A stretch of DNA of 64,000 nt, from assembly GCF_026339995.1 (NCBI RefSeq), contig NZ_JAPEPT010000004.1, positions 744,001-808,000 on the forward strand, written 5' to 3'. Within the stretch, counting starts at the first letter, position 1. Each line of letters opens with the position of its first letter. This stretch comes from Streptomyces sp. NBC_01481. GTDB taxonomy: Bacteria; Actinomycetota; Actinomycetes; Streptomycetales; Streptomycetaceae. The position numbers were made by a program, and so were the translations under genes. This document shows positions 58,991 through 64,000 of the stretch, piece by piece. Below the pieces are notes generated by a model that saw only the letters and a program-made list of their open reading frames with translations, was not told the DNA's origin and did no database searches.

Positions 58991-59281
58991 CCCTTTGGGC
59001 AGTGGTGCTCTCCTCGCCCAGATCGAGGCGTTCCGCGAGGCATGCCCCGGATCAGGCCACAGCCGAGGAACTGGTCGCCCCCGCTCGACGAGCTTCTCGC
59101 CCGGCCGCTGGAGCGGATCGGGGGACCGGAACGTCGGATGGTCGCCGACGCCGACGACATCGGCGCGTTCTGGCGGTCCGTCGACGGCACGATCGACATC
59201 TACGACGATGCGCGTCGGCTGCTGGTCGTCGGGGAGAGCGAAGCGCTGTACATCGTCTTCACAGGGAACCTGGGGGCCTGA
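58991..59281 (+). pseudogene. C-terminal fragment of an unknown small protein
   Basis: The peptide ELLARPLERIGGPERRMVAD, ADDIGAFWRSVDGTIDIYDD, ARRLLVVGESEALYIVFTGN, LGA ends at the TGA near 59281. It resembles the end of an immunity-like or hypothetical protein. The upstream part is not convincing, so it is probably a fragment. Confidence 0.4.
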
Positions 59282-59418
59282 CATGCGATGTCCGCAGAGC
59301 GCGCGCCCGGCCTAGTCGTCGGTGGCGGGAGACAGGCGGGCCAGGAAGGAGCGATCCCCGATCACGCAGCGGGCCGTGCCCGTGCCCGAGCCCACGGGTT
59401 TCCGTCTCACTAGGGGAA

Positions 59419-62400
59419 CTATTCCTGGGCTGAGCCCTCCCGCAGACGTGCCGCGCAGTGCGGGTCGTATGGGGCGGACGGAAGGTAGGCCGCCCATTCC
59501 CCGCGGGTGAGATTGCGGCCGGTCGTCGCGCAGATGTGCGCCCGGGCCGTGTTCATGTCCAGCGACCAGCGGATGATCCGGGTGTCCTCTCCGCCGGAGA
59601 GGAGCGCACCCTCCGGGGTGAAGGCGAGGCTGCGGATTCTCGCGGTATGGCCGGTGAGTGTGGCGACGCGGCGCCGGGTGGCGACGTCCCAGACGATGAC
59701 CGTGTGGTCGTCGCCGGCGGAGGCGAGCATGCGGCCGTCGCGGCTGAAGGCGAGAACCTGGACAGGGGCGGTGTGTTCGTGGAGCACGGCAATCTGCTGA
59801 TGGGTCGCGGCATTCCACAACTTGATCGTGCGGCTGTCGCCCGCCGTGGCGAGCAGCGTGCCGTCGGGGCTGATGGCGAGATCCTGAATCGTGCCCTGAT
59901 GCGTGTCGGTCCTGTTGAGATACTTGCCCGTCGTGACCTCCCACTCGTTGAGGACGCCGCCTTGATTGGACGTCACGAGGCGCCGGCCGTCCGGGGTGAA
60001 GACCAATGACGTGGCGAATCGGGTGGCGGAGTCCTTGAGGGTCAGCGGGGACGGCGACGTCACATCGTGAACGTCCCAGACATACGCGCCGAGCGTGGCG
60101 GCCGCGAGGAAGCGGCCGCTGGAACCGAAGGCGATATCGGTCGAGGCGCCAAGTCCCGTTGTGGGGAAAGGCCCCGTCACGCGCTGGCGGCGTCGTACGT
60201 CCCACAGAGTGACGGTGTTGTTCCGGGTCACCGCGGCAAGCAGCCGCCCGTCCGGGCTGAAGGCGACCGACTGGACGCGGTCGGAGTGCCCGGCGAGCGC
60301 CGCGACCTCGTGCCCTTGGTCGTCCCAGAGCCGCACCGTTCCATCGCTGTCGGCAGATGCGATCACGGTGCCGTCGGGACTGACCTTGATGTCGTTCACC
60401 TGCGCGTCGAATCCGCTGAACGGCGGGTGCCGGAGGTCGTGCAGCACGATGCTGCCGTTGAATCCGGCGGAGGCGAGCAGCGCTCCATCCTGGCTGAGGG
60501 CCACCGAGGCTGTTTCCGTGCGGCCCCGGTCCCCGAACGTCTGGACAGGTTGGCGACCGCGGAGGTCCCACAGGGTGACCGCGCCGTTCTCGTCGGCCAC
60601 CGCGATACGGTCGCCGACAGGGGCGGAAGTGCTCCAACCGTAGGAGCCCTGCAGGGGGAGTGACGGAAGCACAACGGGCCGGTCGCCGGCGAGGTCCCAC
60701 AGGTGGACTCCTCCGTCGTCCGCGGCTCCTGCCAGGATGGACCCGGAAGTCCCGAAGACTACCGAAGCGACGTGCTCAGCCGGCAGCTCGGCGAGCACTT
60801 CGCCACTGGCCACGTTCCAGACGATTGGATGCCCTGTTCCGTCCGCCGAAACCAGCAGCCTGCTGTCGCGGCTGAACGTCAGGGAACGGACTGCGCGTCC
60901 GTGACCTCGCAAGAGACGGCGCGAGCCGGTGGAGACATCGCGTACGGCGATGTCGCCGTGGGCGCCGACACTGACGGCGATCATCCTGCCGTCGGGACTG
61001 AAGGCCATGCCCAAACCCGCCTGCTGCTCGGTCATTGAGGTCACCAGCCGATGCGTGCGGGCATCCCACACGGCGATCGTCCCGGTGGTCCCGCTGAAGG
61101 TACTTGCGGCGAGGCGTGTCCCGTCAGCGCTGAAAGCCACCTGCATGGCCCGGTCGGCGTGGCCGGTCAGGGACGTGATCCGAGTGCGCCGCTCCGGATC
61201 CCAGAGGCTGACCGTCCCGTCACGGGCGGCTGAGGCCAGCAGCAGATGGTCAGGGCTGAACGCCAGGGAGTAGACAGCCTGGCCGCCGACGTTCAGCTCG
61301 CTGCGCCGCTGCGCCGCCGCAGCGCTCAGGACGCCGCCCCGGGTTTCGGCGTCGGAGTGCAGATGATCCGCCTCCACGGCCAGCAGCCCGGCCAGGTCGG
61401 GGTCGGTGGCGAGCAGGGAGCGAGCTTGCAGGGACAGCTGATCGGAGAGGGCGACGAGTTCCTGCCGTTGGGCGTCCTGGCGCTGTCGTACGGCGATGCC
61501 GCCGCCGAGAAGGGCAAGGAGCAGCAGGACCGACATGGCGGCCACGAGGCGCTTCAGCAGGCGTGCACGGCGCCGTGCGCTGTCACGTGCGGACTCTTCC
61601 GCAGCAGTGCCGGCGTTCAGGAACGAGCTCTCGAGCTGGTTCAACTCGTCGGGATGGTCCTCGGCCCAGGAGCGGGCGACTGCCAACTGGGTGCCGCGGT
61701 ACAGGGCCCCGGCGTCACGCTCCAGTAACTCCCAGGTGTGGGAGGCGTCGGTGAGCCGCCGGTGGACCAACAGGCTCCCGCGATCGTCGGTGAGCCAGCG
61801 ATGCAGCCGGGGCCAGGCACGGATCAGTGCCTCATGGGCCACCTGGACCCTGTACTCGTCCAGGACGACAAGGCGCGCTTCTGCCAGGCGGTTGAGGACG
61901 TCGGAAACGACCGGCTCGTCGGCGATGCCGTCGAGTTCGCTGCGGGCTATGGGCCGCCGGGTGTCATCGGTGCCGTCTCCCAGCGCGGTGAGCCTGAGAA
62001 AGATCTTGCGTGCGGCCTGCCGCTGCGCGGGCGGCAGTTCCCCGTGCACGCGCTCGGCGGTCTGCGCCACGGCACCCCGCACGCCGCCGCTGGCGTGGTA
62101 GTCCACCAGCCGCAAAACGGATCCTTCACGACGGTTCCAGACCTCCCTCAGGACGTGGGCGAGGAGCGGCAGGGCGCCGGGCTGATCGGCTGCCTCGGCC
62201 GACACCGTGGCCACCAGGTCGGCATCCACGCTCACGCCCGTGCGCACGGCCGGCTCAATGATGATGTCGCGCAGCCCTTGGCAGGCCGGAGGGCCGATGG
62301 GCAACTGGACACCCTGGCGCAGCGCAGCCACCAGCTCCGGATGCGAGGAGCAGTGGGAATAGAAGTCGGCCCGTACGGCGATGACGGTCCGGATCCGGTG

Positions 62401-63222
62401 ATCGGGAGTGCGGGCCAGATCGGCTATGGCGCTAAGGAAGGCATGTCGTTCGGCTGCGTCGATGCAGAGGGTGAAGACTTCCTCGAACTGGTCCACCACG
62501 AGCACGACCCTGGTCCGGTCCGGTTGTCCGGCGAGCCAGGTTCTCAGGGAGACCTCCAGAGCCTGCTGGTCGTCGGCGAACTGACGGCGCGCGGAGCCGG
62601 AGCCGATGCCGGTGAGCGAGGCCACTGCCACGGCGAGTTCGGTCAGCGGGTGCGCCCCGGCGGTCAACAGCAGGGGGTGCATATCCGGCGACAACGCGGG
62701 CAGCAAACCGGCCCGCAGCAGGGAGGACTTGCCACTGCCCGATGCGCCGAACACGGCCAGGAGTCCGGCGCGTGCCGTCTGTTCAATCTGTTCGAGCAGA
62801 TCCTTCACGAGATCATCGCGGCCGAAGAACATCTCGGCGTCCTCGGTGCCGAAAGCCGCGAGCCCCGGGTATGGACACTTCGAGCCCTGTTCGCCCAGGA
62901 AATGACCGTCCGCAGACTGCGCCAGCTCCGATGACGCCGCGCGCCACCTCGCCTCCCACTGAGCCGCATTCCCGCCGCAGGCTTCGACGTAGGCGAGAGT
63001 GACCTCCAGCGTCGGAAACCGGTCGCCCTTGGCGGCCTCCGCCAGTGTGCTCGCGGAGTAGTGAGCCGTCTTCGCCAGCGAGCGGTAACTGGGCGCCCCG
63101 GCCTTCTCCCGCAAGTGCCGCAGTTCGAACGCCAGCCGCTGCACCGGACCCGCCTCGGGATCCACCGGCCGCTGCGGCCTGCCCGCGCGTGATCTTCGCC
63201 GTGACTCGTCCGTACCTGCCAC
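59419..63222 (-). CDS. HTH - nSTAND - WD40 repeat protein
   Basis: The protein has 1,267 aa from the GTG at 63222 (GGAGG 7 nt upstream). An N-terminal XRE-like HTH (LAFELRHLREKAGAPSYRSL, AKTAHYSASTLAEAAKGDRF) is followed by an nSTAND ATPase: YPGLAAFGTEDAEMFFGRDD, LLAVFGASGSGKSSLLRAGL (Walker A) and TRVVLVVDQFEEVFTLCIDA (Walker B). One transmembrane helix (RLVAAMSVLLLLALLGGGIA, near 580-600) comes next. The C terminus holds about 14 WD40 repeats (typical unit VQSVAFSPDGRLLAAVTRNN, TVTLWDVRRRQRV). It is likely a membrane-anchored sensor or scaffold; such proteins are frequent in Streptomyces, with unknown signals. Confidence 0.92.
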   Translation of the reverse strand: MAGTDESRRRSRAGRPQRPVDPEAGPVQRLAFELRHLREKAGAPSYRSLAKTAHYSASTLAEAAKGDRFPTLEVTLAYVEACGGNAAQWEARWRAASSELAQSADGHFLGEQGSKCPYPGLAAFGTEDAEMFFGRDDLVKDLLEQIEQTARAGLLAVFGASGSGKSSLLRAGLLPALSPDMHPLLLTAGAHPLTELAVAVASLTGIGSGSARRQFADDQQALEVSLRTWLAGQPDRTRVVLVVDQFEEVFTLCIDAAERHAFLSAIADLARTPDHRIRTVIAVRADFYSHCSSHPELVAALRQGVQLPIGPPACQGLRDIIIEPAVRTGVSVDADLVATVSAEAADQPGALPLLAHVLREVWNRREGSVLRLVDYHASGGVRGAVAQTAERVHGELPPAQRQAARKIFLRLTALGDGTDDTRRPIARSELDGIADEPVVSDVLNRLAEARLVVLDEYRVQVAHEALIRAWPRLHRWLTDDRGSLLVHRRLTDASHTWELLERDAGALYRGTQLAVARSWAEDHPDELNQLESSFLNAGTAAEESARDSARRRARLLKRLVAAMSVLLLLALLGGGIAVRQRQDAQRQELVALSDQLSLQARSLLATDPDLAGLLAVEADHLHSDAETRGGVLSAAAAQRRSELNVGGQAVYSLAFSPDHLLLASAARDGTVSLWDPERRTRITSLTGHADRAMQVAFSADGTRLAASTFSGTTGTIAVWDARTHRLVTSMTEQQAGLGMAFSPDGRMIAVSVGAHGDIAVRDVSTGSRRLLRGHGRAVRSLTFSRDSRLLVSADGTGHPIVWNVASGEVLAELPAEHVASVVFGTSGSILAGAADDGGVHLWDLAGDRPVVLPSLPLQGSYGWSTSAPVGDRIAVADENGAVTLWDLRGRQPVQTFGDRGRTETASVALSQDGALLASAGFNGSIVLHDLRHPPFSGFDAQVNDIKVSPDGTVIASADSDGTVRLWDDQGHEVAALAGHSDRVQSVAFSPDGRLLAAVTRNNTVTLWDVRRRQRVTGPFPTTGLGASTDIAFGSSGRFLAAATLGAYVWDVHDVTSPSPLTLKDSATRFATSLVFTPDGRRLVTSNQGGVLNEWEVTTGKYLNRTDTHQGTIQDLAISPDGTLLATAGDSRTIKLWNAATHQQIAVLHEHTAPVQVLAFSRDGRMLASAGDDHTVIVWDVATRRRVATLTGHTARIRSLAFTPEGALLSGGEDTRIIRWSLDMNTARAHICATTGRNLTRGEWAAYLPSAPYDPHCAARLREGSAQE

Positions 63223-63418
63223 ACCGCCACCTCCGGCCGAATCCCCCCGGGCACGTGTGCCGGGCAACGCCCCCACATTGTTCGCATTGTCTGTCCGATG
63301 TCACCTGCGGTTTCGGACAATTCCCAGCCGTCCCACAGTCAACCGACATGGCAGGCCGTCACCGTGAACACGGGGTCCCTGAGCCGGCGTGCCGCAGCCG
63401 AACCACCCACAACAGCGC

Positions 63419-63442
63419 GGTGACCGCCCCACGGCGGTCACC
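63419..63442. promoter_or_regulatory. perfect hairpin upstream of the I36-like gene
   Basis: GGTGACCGCC (63419-63428) and GGCGGTCACC (63433-63442) form a 10-bp stem with a 4-nt loop, 25 bp before the GTG at 63467. It could be a terminator, an operator or an mRNA leader element. Confidence 0.5.
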
Positions 63443-63466
63443 CCTCGGAAGATGAGGATCGGTACT

Positions 63467-64000
63467 GTGATCAGATTCAGCATCCGGACCAAAGCAGCAC
63501 GGATATTCGCCGCTTGTACGGTGGCCGCCGCGGCAGTCATCGCGGGAGCGGGAGCGACCGCCCAGGCCGCTCCGCAGCCAGCCACCGAACGAGGTTCGAA
63601 AGCCGGCCACGGGGTGGTCGCTTCGCTGCGCGGAGAGCGGGTCGACCTGTCAAAGGGCTGGCAGGGCGCGAAGGCGTGCGTCGTCCTCACCCACACCGAC
63701 GTCCGCTGTTACGCCTCCTACGCTGAGGCGAACGCGGCCTCACCGGCGAACAGCCACTCCTCCCAGACCCAGGCGGCGACCCCCAACCGTGTGCTCGGCA
63801 CCGCCAACTGCCCCAGCGGCTGGGTGTGCATCTACGAACACGGCAACTTCGACGGCCGCCGACTGCAGTTCAGCGATGAGTACTGGATGAGCCTGGCCCC
63901 GTACGGGTTCGAAAGGATGACCTCGTCCTGGCACAACAACCAGGACTGCGCCTGGTGGCAGGGCAAGAGCGACGCGGGCACCCTGGGCAACGGTTCCGGC
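63467..64000 (+). CDS. secreted peptidase inhibitor family I36-like protein (3' end outside window)
   Basis: At least 178 aa; the start is GTG 63467 (GAGGATC upstream) or the in-frame ATG 63452. A signal peptide (ARIFAACTVAAAAVIAGAGA, cleaved near AQAA) leads to a mature region with WQGAKACVVLTHTDVRCYAS. The I36/crystallin-like domain follows: NCPSGWVCIYEHGNFDGRRL, QFSDEYWMSLAPYGFERMTS, SWHNNQDCAWWQGKSDAGTL. Streptomyces metalloproteinase inhibitors of this family are secreted and compact. The reading frame is open to the window edge. Confidence 0.8.
   Translation, partial: MIRFSIRTKAARIFAACTVAAAAVIAGAGATAQAAPQPATERGSKAGHGVVASLRGERVDLSKGWQGAKACVVLTHTDVRCYASYAEANAASPANSHSSQTQAATPNRVLGTANCPSGWVCIYEHGNFDGRRLQFSDEYWMSLAPYGFERMTSSWHNNQDCAWWQGKSDAGTLGNGSG

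Noticed and set aside
1..64000. CRISPR arrays, rRNA and tRNA genes
   Set aside because: No regularly spaced short repeats with unique spacers, no rRNA-like conserved stretches and no convincing cloverleaf with a T-loop GGTTCGAATCC-type box were found by eye.

Overview
The window is a high-GC actinobacterial chromosome segment, almost certainly Streptomyces. Evidence: strong third-position GC bias, GTG and TTG starts, many Sec or Tat secreted proteins, a Ser/Thr kinase, a PucR/HxlR/PadR/GlxA/YtrA-type regulator set, CGNR, DUF6221 and MAB_1171c families, and Streptomyces-type insertion sequences. The density of broken genes and IS debris suggests a variable region such as a chromosome arm or a degraded island. 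I saw no rRNA, tRNA or CRISPR array.

Layout. 1-20.6 kb: mostly single metabolic or secreted genes, each beside its own regulator. These are the 3' end of a phosphoesterase, a DD-peptidase-like hydrolase, an AGPS-like FAD oxidase with a divergent TetR, a flavodoxin with a divergent HxlR, a VOC protein, a secreted M28 aminopeptidase, a secreted tripeptidyl-peptidase-like hydrolase, a circularly permuted lipoprotein amine oxidase beside a truncated GAF histidine kinase, CGNR/MBL, and acyl-CoA ligase/PucR. Decayed fragments (SRPBCC, IS630, HTH-TPR, response regulator, NACHT tail) lie between them. 20.7-34.7 kb: a mobile-element cluster. One NF041680-like transposase gene is interrupted by an IS110-family element, a second unrelated IS110-family element and an IS1182-family element. 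Removing all three joins the pieces precisely, apart from older decay in one piece. A third IS110-family element at 30.9-34.4 kb is interrupted by an IS5-family unit carrying an acetyltransferase. All three IS110-type elements have, upstream of the recombinase gene, a non-coding stretch with the two-loop layout of a bridge RNA. In the first two, the guide segments match the reconstructed insertion site and the element's own ends.

28.6-48.4 kb: lysyl-oxidase-like secreted protein, Ser/Thr kinase, large membrane NACHT NTPase, a YtrA-type GntR operon with paired operators, two immunity-type proteins (YrhB-like and SMI1/KNR4), a ChW-repeat secreted protein, and an XRE - ImmA/IrrE - MAB_1171c operon. 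48.7-53.2 kb: a translationally coupled minus-strand operon (GlxA-type regulator, ThDP enzyme, SRPBCC protein, FabH-like ketosynthase with Asn in place of the catalytic His), which looks like a small uncharacterised biosynthetic pathway. 54-64 kb: cupin, NTF2-like/PadR/SGNH genes around a clear palindromic operator, an Old-Yellow-Enzyme family reductase, a large HTH-nSTAND-WD40 protein and the start of a secreted I36-inhibitor-like protein.

How the parts relate. Most loci follow a regulator plus divergent or downstream target plan, and palindromic operators can be read directly for several of them. The strongest unusual signals are the bridge-RNA loci with guides matching real insertion points, the circularly permuted amine oxidase, and the ThDP/SRPBCC/ketosynthase operon. 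All functional statements are sequence reading and family knowledge; no database search was run.
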